A stretch of DNA of 64,000 bases from Variovorax paradoxus_P (GTDB lineage: Bacteria > Pseudomonadota > Gammaproteobacteria > Burkholderiales > Burkholderiaceae_C): NCBI RefSeq assembly GCF_050627025.1, contig NZ_CP192473.1; one strand, given 5' to 3'. Shown piece by piece: positions 54,554-63,560 of this stretch (the first letter of the stretch is position 1; each line of letters begins with the position of its first letter). Made by a program: the position numbers and the translations under genes. Under the pieces are notes generated by a model, which saw nothing but the letters and a program-made list of their open reading frames with translations, searched no databases and was not told where the DNA came from.

Positions 54554-54912
54554 TAGAGCGAAAGCGCGCCCCATACGCCGCCCATCAATACAACGGTGGG
54601 GAAGATGGCGAAGCTCAAGTAGTAGACGGCGCTGAACTGAAGCAGCCATTGGTAGATCGAACCCACGAATCCGAACATCACGAGCGCGTTGGGCTTTTCC
54701 ATTTGGCCACGGGTCCAGTCCTTGATTTCCGCTTTTGACGTAAACCGAAACGCCAGTATTCCGACCACAAGCGCCGTGATGGACATGCATGCTTTGACGA
54801 ACACGCCTGTCTGCAACACGGGGAAGTCGTTCTCCGCAATCATTGCAATATTCACCAGGGCTATGGCAATCAGAAACGTGACGGTAATAAGGAAACTGGC
54901 CGTTTTGGACAT
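54319..54912 (-). CDS. hypothetical membrane protein
   Basis: 197 aa from the ATG at 54912 (MSKTASFLITVTF). Four hydrophobic segments: FLITVTFLIAIALVNIAMI, ACMSITALVVGILAF, NALVMFGFVGSIYQWLL and AIFPTVVLMGGVWGAL. A soluble tail of ~65 residues follows (VQAWQERYKIRLDAMC, KVPVMKGPLGSFVI). A role in transport cannot be assigned. It converges on and overlaps the gene at 54101-54553. Confidence 0.6.
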   Translation of the reverse strand: MSKTASFLITVTFLIAIALVNIAMIAENDFPVLQTGVFVKACMSITALVVGILAFRFTSKAEIKDWTRGQMEKPNALVMFGFVGSIYQWLLQFSAVYYLSFAIFPTVVLMGGVWGALSLYQNQHLVAAGEADCKVVQAWQERYKIRLDAMCNDWPRAGVIGIRVGTLPKGEPPETIKVPVMKGPLGSFVIDRSAIKL

Positions 54913-55570
54913 CTGGATATGAAGTTGTACCCGGTTGCACGACCGGTGGATTGCAAGCTTAGGCGGCATTGCGGACTCGCCTTCCACTGCCCTTGCACTA
55001 GTGCGAGCGACTTTGCGGCGCTGAATCCGGCGCACCCCAACATCGCGTTCGATCATGTCGCGCGTGCGCCCATTGACCGGCTTCGCCCGTGCGTGGCAAC
55101 AGCATCCCGCCTCGCGCTCGCATCCGAAATCGTCTCAATTTGAGAATTGAGTCAGCGTGCCGAACAATGGGTGGCTCGAACTTCAAGTGCGACCCCCGCC
55201 ACGGCGAGATTGATTGTCGGGTGCACGACGCGCACCCGGCCGCCGGCTGCTCGGTCGGCCGTCAAATTTCGGCAACAACCAGCGCACTAGCTCCAGGCTC
55301 GGCGATGCCACTGGTCGCCTCTGAAGTGCATGGCGCGAGTACGCCCTCCCCCTCGATGGCAAGCAAGCCTTCCGACGTGGTCAACGCGATCACTGATTCG
55401 TCGATCGCAAAAAGCCAGGGTGTCACCATGCAATGAATTACCGGAAGCATCAAGCACGACCTCACCAGGCTGCGTCTGAGTGCGGGATTGCCGGCCCATA
55501 TGTCAAGGAGTCATGCCCCTCGATCACCCAAGCGGGTTTCAGCATTCCCGCGGTCCGATATCCGTCCGAG
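54913..55570. other. stretch without a confident gene
   Basis: About 660 bp. A minus-strand ORF near 55262-55465 (LFAIDESVIALTTSEGLL) is mildly protein-like but unsupported; no other candidate. Confidence 0.35.
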
Positions 55571-56113
55571 TCAATGAAGCCGGCACTTCCTGTCCAGAAA
55601 GAGCGAGACCACTTGCTGATGTCGGGCTTCCTCGAAATACAACGCCTGATGCGCGTCCATCGCCCTTTCTATTGAGCTTTGCGCAGCACTTGCTGCGGAC
55701 GACTGCCGAGGTGACGCGGCGCTTGCTGCATCGCTCGCAATGGCCAATGCCAGCCCACCAAGAGCGCCAACCCCGGGAATCATCGGCAACACCGAAGATG
55801 CAGCTTGGAGCCCTGCACCCGCGGCAGCTCCCGGGACAGCTTGCAATTTGTCGATCTCTGTTGTGGCAGCGCTTGCCGCGTTCAGCGCGCCCTCCATCGT
55901 CTGCTGGCGGGATTCGATCACGCGTTCGAGTGACTGGGCTTCCCGCTGCAGATCGCTACAGCTCATCGAGCTGTCTGTCCCTCGATGAACGCCCGGGAGC
56001 GAACTCGGCATCTGATCGTCTTCTATGCGCGACACCATCGGAACACCCGGCACTTGTCCGACGGCCAGCGTGCAAGCGACCAGGCAGCCAAGGAAGAACG
56101 CAGCACTTTTCAC
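55571..56113 (-). CDS. exported hypothetical protein, tandem paralogue A
   Basis: 180 aa with a signal peptide (FFLGCLVACTLAVG). The mature part has SCSDLQREAQSLERVIESRQ, then an Ala/Gly-rich hydrophobic middle (LPMIPGVGALGGLALAIAS) and a helical end closing with FLDRKCRLH. It shares Cys positions, order and the hydrophobic centre with the next gene, so the two arose by duplication. No known family; the hydrophobic centre could insert in membranes. Confidence 0.6.
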   Translation of the reverse strand: MKSAAFFLGCLVACTLAVGQVPGVPMVSRIEDDQMPSSLPGVHRGTDSSMSCSDLQREAQSLERVIESRQQTMEGALNAASAATTEIDKLQAVPGAAAGAGLQAASSVLPMIPGVGALGGLALAIASDAASAASPRQSSAASAAQSSIERAMDAHQALYFEEARHQQVVSLFLDRKCRLH

Positions 56114-56150
56114 TTTTCACCTCTCACCTGGGCGGATGTCCTATGCAATC

Positions 56151-56726
56151 TCATGGCCGCCCGCCTACGCAGTCGTTTCGCGTATACAGCGCGCGCAAAT
56201 GGTCGCGCCTGGCAGCAGTTGCGTACTGGATCATCTGGAGTTGCCCCGCCTCCATTACCGAGCGCAAGGCCGCAGCATGTGCCTGCGCCGAATTGGCGGG
56301 CCCAGACGGCACCGCGAAAGACGGGGCAATGAGGCTGGACGCCAGGTTGCCGACGACAGGAACGCTTTCGAGGGCTGTCACGGCGGCTCCCGCCGCCAAG
56401 CTGCTCGTGGAGGGGGCCGGGAGGGTTGCGCCCATGACCACCTCGCGCTGAGCCCGCTCGACGCCGACGACGGCAGATTCAGCTCGCTGCGCCGTGCCGA
56501 CCGACAAACGTTCCAGGTCTTCAATCCTCGATTGCAGTTCGGCACACGACAAGACTCCGTCGGTCAAGCGCTTGATGGAGGAGACCGCGCGGACATGCGC
56601 TTCTGCAGAAGGCGTCGCTCCGCGCAGTTCGTGCGTCGCGACGGGTGTGGGCTGGCTCCAGGCGGCAACCTGGGACAACGCAACTGCCACTGCGAAAGCC
56701 AAACGCCGAACGGGGCTCTTGTGCAT
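56151..56726 (-). CDS. exported hypothetical protein, tandem paralogue B
   Basis: 191 aa from the ATG at 56726 (MHKSPVRRLAFAVAVAL). Signal peptide ends near AAWS. Mature features parallel paralogue A: SCAELQSRIEDLERL, a hydrophobic middle (LAAGAAVTALESVPVVGNLA) and HLRALYTRNDC near the end. The two genes are 37 bp apart on the same strand and may form an operon downstream of the glutathione transferase. Function unknown. Confidence 0.6.
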   Translation of the reverse strand: MHKSPVRRLAFAVAVALSQVAAWSQPTPVATHELRGATPSAEAHVRAVSSIKRLTDGVLSCAELQSRIEDLERLSVGTAQRAESAVVGVERAQREVVMGATLPAPSTSSLAAGAAVTALESVPVVGNLASSLIAPSFAVPSGPANSAQAHAAALRSVMEAGQLQMIQYATAARRDHLRALYTRNDCVGGRP

Positions 56727-56770
56727 TGACGTTTGAAGATTGGCCGTATCGGCAGGTTGCGAATGCGCCA

Positions 56771-57379
56771 TCACGAGAGCTGTGTCGCGATCATGGACGG
56801 CCGCTGGGCGAGCGCCTCATAGGCAGCTGTCAGCCGGGGACGTCCTTGGCGCCACTCCAGGTGCGCGAACCGGAAGTCCAGGTACCCCAGCGCACAGGCG
56901 GTACCGATGTCGGCCAGGGAGGGAATCGGGGTTGCCACGCCGGCAGCAGATTGCTCCAGAAAGTCCAGCGCCTGGACGATCTTCTTCTCGTAAGCGGCAA
57001 CCCACTCTTTCCATTGGACGGCCTGGGGCCTCAGCCCCACTTCGTAGCGCACGACCATGGCCGCATCCATCAACCCCTCGGCGACGGCCGCGCGTGTTCG
57101 CATCCGCCAAAGCTGCGCGCCGTCCGGGGACAGGGAGGCCGAGCCGTGGGCGTCGAGCAGGTAGTCGCAGATCACGCGGCTGTCCACAATGGCCTGTCCA
57201 TCCGCCAGCACCAGCGCCGGCACTTTGCCCAGCGGATTGTGCAGATTCGCGACCGGGTCGTGCGTGGTCGGTGTGACCACGGCCGCGACCAGTTCCAGTT
57301 GATCGACGATGCCCAGCTCGTGCGCGAGCACGAGGACTTTCCGCGCGTAGGGGGACAGAAGTGAATAGATGAGTTTCAT
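56771..57379 (-). CDS. glutathione S-transferase family protein
   Basis: 202 aa from the ATG at 57379. Thioredoxin-like N-terminal domain with LLSPYARKVLVLAHELGI (catalytic Ser region) and NPLGKVPALVLADG (cis-Pro loop), then IVDSRVICDYL for glutathione binding. All-helical C-terminal domain with SLADIGTACALGYLDFRF. Detoxification or redox role in the cytoplasm; substrate unknown. Same strand as the LysE gene upstream but 77 bp apart. Confidence 0.85.
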   Translation of the reverse strand: MKLIYSLLSPYARKVLVLAHELGIVDQLELVAAVVTPTTHDPVANLHNPLGKVPALVLADGQAIVDSRVICDYLLDAHGSASLSPDGAQLWRMRTRAAVAEGLMDAAMVVRYEVGLRPQAVQWKEWVAAYEKKIVQALDFLEQSAAGVATPIPSLADIGTACALGYLDFRFAHLEWRQGRPRLTAAYEALAQRPSMIATQLS

Positions 57380-57456
57380 CGGAAGTGGGAGGGTGAGTTG
57401 CCGCGGGCTGGCTGGTGTTGCGGATGCGATCTGCGCGGGCCCGGGAGGAAGCGTCT

Positions 57457-58047
57457 TCAGCTGCCGAATGCCATGTAGGCCGCAGAGGCGACGAGCGAGA
57501 GCGCAAGCGCGCGATTCAATAGCCGCACGCGCGCGGGGAAAGTGAGTGCGGTTTTGAGTAGCGCGCCGGCCGCCGACCACGCAGCGATCGAGACGTAGCA
57601 GACGGCAAAGTAGATGAGGCCGAAATGCCAAACGGCGCCCAGTTCGCCGCCGCCTGCAAAGACACCCATGCCCGCTGCAGCCGCGAGCCAGGCTTTCGGA
57701 TTGATCCACTGCATTCCTGCGCCGAGGAGGAGCGAGGGCGGCTTCGCCTGTCCGGAAGACGACAGCGTTCCGTCGTCGATCGCCAGCATCACCGCCATGT
57801 AGATGAGAAATGCGATGCCTCCCCAGTGCAGCACGTCCATGAATGCGGGCCATGCCGCCGTGATGCTGTGCAGGCCCAGGCCCGTGAGCAGCAGCAGCGC
57901 GGTAAAACCCACCGTGGCGCCGGTGACGAACCAGATGCTGCGAGCGAAGCCGTGCCGGGCCCCGGCGCCGAGCGCGACAACGTTCACCGGGCCAGGAGAG
58001 ATGGACGCCGCCAAGGCAAAGGCGGCCATGGAAAGACTGAGGTTCAT
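57457..58047 (-). CDS. LysE-family amino-acid/metabolite exporter
   Basis: 196 aa from the ATG at 58047 (MNLSLSMAAFALAASISPGP). Six hydrophobic segments in the LysE/RhtB arrangement; the signature ISPGPVNVVALGAGARHG near residue 15 is diagnostic, and MQWINPKAWLAA near 115 is the second conserved block. Exports amino acids or similar small metabolites across the inner membrane. A longer frame to 58218 exists, but the ATG at 58047 gives the normal family N-terminus. Confidence 0.88.
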   Translation of the reverse strand: MNLSLSMAAFALAASISPGPVNVVALGAGARHGFARSIWFVTGATVGFTALLLLTGLGLHSITAAWPAFMDVLHWGGIAFLIYMAVMLAIDDGTLSSSGQAKPPSLLLGAGMQWINPKAWLAAAAGMGVFAGGGELGAVWHFGLIYFAVCYVSIAAWSAAGALLKTALTFPARVRLLNRALALSLVASAAYMAFGS

Positions 58048-58406
58048 GAAGGCTAGAGCGATCGTCGCGTGGATGTCCACCTGCTGTGGATCCTTGCACC
58101 GTTGAGGCCGCTCCGAAGGGTACTCTGCGCTTCTCGTCTCAGGTGGCTGCGTTTGCATGATTGGCATGGGGTTCGCTCTGCAGTACATGTGTTGCCGGGC
58201 CATCTGAATCGCCCGCACCGGCAGCCTCGCGGCGAACGGGTCTGTGCAGTTCCTCCCGCTGCGGCCGCCATCGCAAACAAATCACTGAAACGCACGGAGA
58301 GACAAGGTACCTAGCGGATGCAGTGAACGGCGTCAATCCACCAAAGACAGGCCGCCTCGCTGCGCCTGCGCGACGAGAATCGAGCGCTTTTCCGCACGCT
58401 TGAACC

Positions 58407-59309
58407 ATGCAATTGAAATCTCTTCTTGCGCCGCTGTGCGCCGCCACGCTGCTCGCCCTCGCCGGCTGCGCATCCGACAAGGTCACCAACGCGCCAGCAA
58501 CAGAGCCTCCACCGCCCAGCTCTTCCTCGGAACCAGCACTTCAACCCGAGCCTGTCGCGCTGCGCAAGCGCGCGGAGCTCGACTACGAACAGCTGAAGGC
58601 GGCCGTGAAGAGCCGTCCTTCAAGCCCCCGCCTGCGCGCGGCGCTCGCCGGCAAGTCGGTGCATTTGTCCCTCGTGCGATCAGAGCGCCCCCGAGATGCC
58701 GCGCAGCACCTTGTCGATCCCGATGACGGGATTGTCTTTCGCTGCCGCAAAAATGCCTCGTTCCAGGGCGGCGACGTTGTTGCGCGCATCCAGGATGCGC
58801 GTTTCGAATCCAAGGCCAAACGCGCCGTGATCGATCTGGACGACTGCGCTGCACTTCCAAAAGACGCAGCCAAGCCTGTCAACGCCACGCCATCGGCGGC
58901 CCTTGGTGCCGCTGCTCCCTCAGGCGCAGCGAAGCCCGGAATGGACGCTCAGGGCAACGTCGTTGACTCCTCAAAGGTGGAATCCGGGAGCGGGCGCTTG
59001 GTCAAGGGCCTGAACGACTACGAGGGAGAAATCACCGGCAAGCCGGCGCGTGGCAGCAAGTTCGGCAGTTTGCAGATCGGCATGAGCGTTCGCCAGGTCA
59101 GCGAGATCGTTGGACAGCCAACCGATCAAGGCGCTTACATGACGGGGAAGGCCTGGATTCCCTTCTACATGGGAGCGGACCGCCACCGTTTCGAGATGAC
59201 GTACAAGGGTCAGGGCCGCCTCATCTTCGCGGGCGGCGGGATGGGAGATCTGTCCAACGGCCATTTGATCTGGATCATTCACAATGCCAACGAGCCGGGC
59301 TACCGCTGA
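58407..59309 (+). CDS. lipoprotein with a BamE/SmpA-like C-terminal segment
   Basis: 300 aa. Lipobox LALAGC at ~20 marks it as a lipoprotein, followed by a proline/serine linker. Residues ~55-150 hold a small domain with paired Cys (FRCRKNASF, DLDDCA). The C-terminal ~90 residues (FGSLQIGMSVRQVSEIVGQP, FEMTYKGQGRLIFAGGG) recall the BamE/OmlA fold. Probably anchored in the outer membrane. It ends just before another exported protein gene in the same direction. Confidence 0.65.
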   Translation: MQLKSLLAPLCAATLLALAGCASDKVTNAPATEPPPPSSSSEPALQPEPVALRKRAELDYEQLKAAVKSRPSSPRLRAALAGKSVHLSLVRSERPRDAAQHLVDPDDGIVFRCRKNASFQGGDVVARIQDARFESKAKRAVIDLDDCAALPKDAAKPVNATPSAALGAAAPSGAAKPGMDAQGNVVDSSKVESGSGRLVKGLNDYEGEITGKPARGSKFGSLQIGMSVRQVSEIVGQPTDQGAYMTGKAWIPFYMGADRHRFEMTYKGQGRLIFAGGGMGDLSNGHLIWIIHNANEPGYR

Positions 59310-59355
59310 GGCCACGAATGGCGGGGCGACGAGATCTCTCGTGCAGCCTTGGGCG

Positions 59356-59937
59356 ATGCGCATGGCCTTCCTGGCGCTCCTGCTGAGTGCAGACGGCGCA
59401 CTCGCGCAATCGAGAGACATCCCGCCCGAATTCAAGACGCCGGGACCCGTGTGGCGCGCGGGTTCCTTGAGTCCCACCGTATCGTATGACCGGGCGAGCG
59501 GAATGGCAAAGGCGCCGACCGGTGGCGCACAGGTGCTCCACTTCGAAAAAGACGGGCCGGGAACCGTCACGCAGGAGACCTTTCTGCAGGCGACCAGCCC
59601 CGCCGGGCAGGTCAAGTCGAGCCTGACCACGGTTCGCGCGACAGTCACCGTGGGGAGCGTCACCGACGATGAGGGCGCCACAGCAAAGACGCTCACGCTG
59701 TCACCCGTGAGGGGGCAGTACCGCATGTCCGACAACGGGGTCGTCACCACGCGCGAAATCGCTCCCGCTGAACTCCACTCGTCGAAGTTCCGCAAGACCT
59801 ATGCCGTGGTCCGCATGACCGATCCCAACTACGGCCGCCCGCAGGAAGCCTTGCTGTTGATCGATCTTGGCGAGAACAAGAAGGTGGACAACACCGACGC
59901 CGTGATCAAGTTTTTCCCGCACAGCGTCGAGAAGTGA
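59356..59937 (+). CDS. exported hypothetical protein
   Basis: 193 aa from the ATG at 59356 (MRMAFLALLLSADGALA|Q); a GTG at 59341 in the same frame is an alternative. Mature protein is beta-rich (GPVWRAGSLSPTVSYDRA, TRATVTVG-like strands) and lacks Cys. Likely periplasmic. It lies 46 bp after the lipoprotein gene and is likely co-transcribed. No family recognised. Confidence 0.6.
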   Translation: MRMAFLALLLSADGALAQSRDIPPEFKTPGPVWRAGSLSPTVSYDRASGMAKAPTGGAQVLHFEKDGPGTVTQETFLQATSPAGQVKSSLTTVRATVTVGSVTDDEGATAKTLTLSPVRGQYRMSDNGVVTTREIAPAELHSSKFRKTYAVVRMTDPNYGRPQEALLLIDLGENKKVDNTDAVIKFFPHSVEK

Positions 59938-60038
59938 GGCAGTGGCACGCACGTGGATGAGCGGCGGCACGCCGCAGGCCCAAGCTCACGAGACCGCAGT
60001 CCCGGAACCTCCGCCTCGCGGATCACGCCGAGAGCACG

Positions 60039-61034
60039 CTACCAACCATCCTGAACGTCGATCACGACCTTCCCGATCGTCCGGCCGCTCTCGATCTGCG
60101 CGTGCGCCAAGGCCAGATCGCGCACAGGCCAGCGGTGGCTGACATGAGCACGAATGCCGTGCTGCAACGCCAGCTGCACCACGCGGCCGAGCGCCCGTCC
60201 CTGACTGCCTGGGTCGATCGCCCACAGCGACTCGGCACCCATCACGTGGTAGACCAGCGAGGCAGCCTTTGGAAAAAGCTGACCGGCGACCGGGGTCTGC
60301 GTCGGCACGATGGAAACCAGCACGCCCAAAGGCGCCAACGCGTCCATCGAGCGCGCGAACACATCGCCACCCACGTTGTCCATGATGATCGGCATGCCGC
60401 CGGCCCCGGCTTCGTCCCTGCAGGCCTGCACGAAATCCTGTTCACGGTAGTCGCACACCTTGTCGGCCCCAAAGCGCTTGCAGGCGGCGACCGACGCGTC
60501 GGATCCGGCCGTGGCCCAGACTTCGAAACCAAGTGCGCGCGCCAGCTGCAGTTGAAGATGCCCGACGCCTCCTGCACCCGCATGAATCAGTAGACGCCGC
60601 GCGTGCGTGATGGATTGCGCACGCTCCAGACATTCGAGGGCGGTCACGCCGGCGAGCGACAGCGCCGCAGCTTCGGCATGCGACATGTCCCTCGGTTTCG
60701 GCTGCAGGGATCGTTCGTCGACCAGCACCAGCTCGGCATTCGCGCCCTGCCCCTTGAGGCTCGGCGAGCCGAACACCTCGTCGCCCGGCGCGAATCTCGT
60801 GGCACACTTCCCAACGCTTTCGACCACCCCCGACACGTCGTAGCCGAGCACCAACGGAAAAGTCCGTGCGATCACCCGTTGCGCCGAAGGCGCGCGAGCC
60901 CGGATGTCGGCCGGATTGACGCTGCTGCACACGACACGCACCAGCACTTCAAACGGACCGGGCTTGGGCACCGGAAGTTCCAGCTGCCTGAGTTCCGCAC
61001 TTGTTCCATGACGAAGAATTCCGAACGCCTTCAC
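60039..61034 (-). CDS. zinc-independent MDR-family oxidoreductase (quinone-oxidoreductase-like)
   Basis: 331 aa with the GTG start at 61034 (VKAFGILRHG). N-terminal GroES-like domain with VLVRVVCSSVNPADIRAR and LGYDVSGVVESVG; Rossmann domain with HAGAGGVGHLQLQLARALG (NADPH-binding). The zinc-binding Cys/His pattern of classical alcohol dehydrogenases is absent, so it resembles quinone oxidoreductases. It is divergent from an AraC-type regulator gene 55 bp away, which probably controls it. Confidence 0.85.
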   Translation of the reverse strand: MKAFGILRHGTSAELRQLELPVPKPGPFEVLVRVVCSSVNPADIRARAPSAQRVIARTFPLVLGYDVSGVVESVGKCATRFAPGDEVFGSPSLKGQGANAELVLVDERSLQPKPRDMSHAEAAALSLAGVTALECLERAQSITHARRLLIHAGAGGVGHLQLQLARALGFEVWATAGSDASVAACKRFGADKVCDYREQDFVQACRDEAGAGGMPIIMDNVGGDVFARSMDALAPLGVLVSIVPTQTPVAGQLFPKAASLVYHVMGAESLWAIDPGSQGRALGRVVQLALQHGIRAHVSHRWPVRDLALAHAQIESGRTIGKVVIDVQDGW

Positions 61035-61088
61035 TGCTCCTCCGTTTGCGTTGATGTTCCTTGCCTTGAAGTGGCAAGGAGCGAGCGT

Positions 61089-61946
61089 ATGGCGCGCGGG
61101 GCTGGGCGTCTTGTACGAAACCGACATGGTGCGGCTCTTCAGATCCATGCGCGGGAGGCGCCGGAAATCGCGTTACCAGGGGTGGTGTCGATCGTGGACG
61201 TGTGCGGACGCATGGGCAACGTCGATTGGACGGGCAGAACCCTGCCGGCCAACGTCGCCGTACTCAGCGTCACGACAACGGGAGAAATCGCGAGCGACAA
61301 GGACGACCGCGCGGCGCCCGCTCTTGCCCTGACGGGTGCCGCCACGCGTGCGGGCGGCTACGCCGTTGCACGTGATGTCACGGTGACGCTGGCCCTGCTT
61401 CATCCCCGCTGGATCTCCACCGTGGCCGGGACGCGCAGTTCCGCATGCACCGATCGAAGGTTGAGCGTCACGGACCTGGTACCGGCTCAGCACTGCAGGC
61501 GGCTGTTGTCGGCCATGCGCGAAGCGAGCAACCCACAAGGTCGCTCGCGGGTGCTCCTGCACTGGTTGCGAGAGGTGTGGCGCGATGCGGCAGGTCGCCC
61601 GAAGCAGCCCGCGGATTCGGCATTGGCCGGCCCCGAATCTCCTCGCAGCACCAGCGCAAGATCACAGCGCCAGCGGGAGCGCATCTTTCTTCGCGACCAT
61701 GGCGTTTCCATGTCGCGGTACAGAAGCATCGAGCGCTTCCAGCAGGCCGTGGCCGGTCTGGCAGGTGGCCAATCCGGCGCCGCAGTGGCGCTGGAGGCAG
61801 GTTACGCCGACCAAAGCCATATGTGCCATCAGGTGCGCACCTTCTCCGGGCTCACGCCCACACAGCTCAAGCAGGCGCTTTCGGCGGGCTTGTTCACAGC
61901 CACGTACGCGGCGATGCCGGGGTTCGAGAAGCAACTGGTGCTGTGA
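61089..61946 (+). CDS. AraC-family transcriptional regulator
   Basis: 285 aa from the ATG at 61089; the first ~40 codons are of uncertain reading and a later start is possible. The C-terminal region carries the AraC helix-turn-helix pair: HGVSMSRYRSIERFQQAV then SGAAVALEAGYADQSHMCHQ and TFSGLTPTQLKQAL (the typical second helix-turn-helix plus motif). N-terminal ligand domain is beta-rich (VDVCGRMGNVDWTGRTLP). It is divergent from the oxidoreductase gene. Confidence 0.8.
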   Translation: MARGAGRLVRNRHGAALQIHAREAPEIALPGVVSIVDVCGRMGNVDWTGRTLPANVAVLSVTTTGEIASDKDDRAAPALALTGAATRAGGYAVARDVTVTLALLHPRWISTVAGTRSSACTDRRLSVTDLVPAQHCRRLLSAMREASNPQGRSRVLLHWLREVWRDAAGRPKQPADSALAGPESPRSTSARSQRQRERIFLRDHGVSMSRYRSIERFQQAVAGLAGGQSGAAVALEAGYADQSHMCHQVRTFSGLTPTQLKQALSAGLFTATYAAMPGFEKQLVL

Positions 61947-61962
61947 ACGCGGTGCACGGTGC

Positions 61963-62541
61963 TCACGCAGCCTTCTGCGCCACCACTTCCCACAGCGACT
62001 TCTGCCGAAAGTACTTTCCCGTGTTCATGTGCTCCATCGAGAGCACGCGCCATCCGGGGCCGAACAATTCGGCGACGGTCTCTCGGTCAAAGAACCGCTT
62101 GGTCTGCCCCTCGTATTCGAAATAGTTGTTCTCGAGCTCTACACCCGTGCCGGCGCCGAAGTTCCGGTCTTCGGTGGAGTTCAACCGGCACAGCAGCACG
62201 CCTGCCTCGCCCAGCGCATTGCGGATGCCGTCGACGATCGAGAGTGTCTCGCGCCATGGGAAATAGTGCAGCGAAAGACTTGCGATCACCGCGCCGACCT
62301 CGCCATCCCCGACTGGAAGGGGCGCGCGCGCATCGCGCTGCATGACCCGCGCTCGGGGGACGCGCAACTTCGTCGCGGCAACGCACGCCGCCGAAAGATC
62401 GAAGGCGACGACATCGAAGCCTGCCTCGGCAAGCGTCGATGTGTCGTCTCCGTAGCCGCAGCCGATTTCCAGCACCGGGAAGGTGGAGCCGCGCTTGGCG
62501 ACCAGGGGCAGCCACCGTTCGAGCCAGGGGTCGGAAAACAT
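61963..62541 (-). CDS. class I SAM-dependent methyltransferase
   Basis: 192 aa. Motif I VLEIGCGYGDDTSTLAEAGF near residue 23, motif II around VVAFDLSAACVAA, an acidic MQRDARAPLPVGDG and motif IV-like IASLSLHYFPWRETL fit a small soluble class I methyltransferase (TehB-like). Substrate is unknown. It is convergent with the AraC gene (16 bp apart). Confidence 0.85.
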   Translation of the reverse strand: MFSDPWLERWLPLVAKRGSTFPVLEIGCGYGDDTSTLAEAGFDVVAFDLSAACVAATKLRVPRARVMQRDARAPLPVGDGEVGAVIASLSLHYFPWRETLSIVDGIRNALGEAGVLLCRLNSTEDRNFGAGTGVELENNYFEYEGQTKRFFDRETVAELFGPGWRVLSMEHMNTGKYFRQKSLWEVVAQKAA

Positions 62542-62578
62542 GGGCTGTATTTTGTTGGGTATCGCGTTGCGCGGAGCG

Positions 62579-63469
62579 TTACGGACGCTGGAGGTGCTGG
62601 CCTGTCTGAAGGCTGCGCTGGAGTCCTTTCCATGGCAGGCAACCCAGCCCCGCGCGGGCGCTTGCGGAGCCGGTCGCGAGTGCGCAGTCGCCGCCCTCGC
62701 TCCATTCCACCACCGCCGTGGGCTTCGACCTGAATGCGGATTTCGGATCCGGGCTTTGAACCTCTTTGACTCTCGCGATCATCACGAATGGGCGATCCGA
62801 AAACAGGGCCAATTCCGGAGGTATCTTCTCTATCTTGAGGTAGGCATTCCCAGAAGTCGCGATCGCCGAATCCGCGCTGCGCCGCTCAAGCAATCGGAAC
62901 GGACCTGCAATCGTGGCGCCTGTCAGCAGGTGCGGATTGTCCGCCAGGAACATCAGGCCGTCGGCCCTGAAGCGCGAATCGATCGTCGCCAGCCACCGTC
63001 CGACGAGCTGTTGGACCTCGCGTTCTTCCGCTTCAAAGTTGACCTGCGCCGTCTGGAGATTGGCTCGGGCCTTGGCCAGCTCGGCCGTTCGCGAGGCATT
63101 CTGGCGCTGTACCCTGGAAATCTCCTCGCGGTTCAGATCTTCCCACATGGCGTTGGTTGCCTCGCACTCCCGCACTGCTTGGGCGCGCGCGGCCGGCGAG
63201 GACGCCCACTGCCGGGTGCTGTTCAGTCGCGCCTCCTGGTCGATCTCTTCCCTGCAGCGACGCAATTGCTTGAGCATCGGCTTGATTTCGGAGAAGTCGC
63301 CGCGCAGGGTCGGTTCTGCCCGCCCGGTGACGTTTTCCGATGCGGCGGCCGGCCGGCCGGAGCAGATGGCCACCATCAAGACCGCGTGCATGCAGATCGC
63401 AGCGGCGCGGAGGAACCGCGGGCCTTGCTGCAGTTGAACGGCGCCGCGTCTGAAGGGACGAACAGGCAT
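62579..63469 (-). CDS. exported hypothetical protein with helical coiled-coil region
   Basis: 296 aa from the ATG at 63469 (MPVRPFRRGAVQ); a longer frame to 63577 exists. Signal-like hydrophobic segment (AAAICMHAVLMVAICSG). The centre (LKQLRRCREEIDQEARLN, SRVQRQNASRTAELAKARAN) is a long charged helix with coiled-coil character. C-terminal part is beta-rich (PFVMIARVKEVQSPD). Probably periplasmic. No family recognised. Confidence 0.55.
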   Translation of the reverse strand: MPVRPFRRGAVQLQQGPRFLRAAAICMHAVLMVAICSGRPAAASENVTGRAEPTLRGDFSEIKPMLKQLRRCREEIDQEARLNSTRQWASSPAARAQAVRECEATNAMWEDLNREEISRVQRQNASRTAELAKARANLQTAQVNFEAEEREVQQLVGRWLATIDSRFRADGLMFLADNPHLLTGATIAGPFRLLERRSADSAIATSGNAYLKIEKIPPELALFSDRPFVMIARVKEVQSPDPKSAFRSKPTAVVEWSEGGDCALATGSASARAGLGCLPWKGLQRSLQTGQHLQRP

Positions 63470-63560
63470 GAGAAGCTGAATGACAGCGGTCAGGAGAAAC
63501 TCTCCGGCGCAATCGACACGAGCGCGACCTGTGGTGGCCCCGGCGACGTGTGGCAGGGGT

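Noticed and set aside
56771..58099. 442-codon ORF joining the GST gene to upstream sequence
   Set aside because: The part upstream of the ATG at 57379 is antisense-like and overlaps the LysE gene in another frame.
60603..61088. N-terminal extension of the AraC ORF back to 60603
   Set aside because: It lies antisense to the oxidoreductase gene and has no protein-like pattern; the start near 61089 is preferred.
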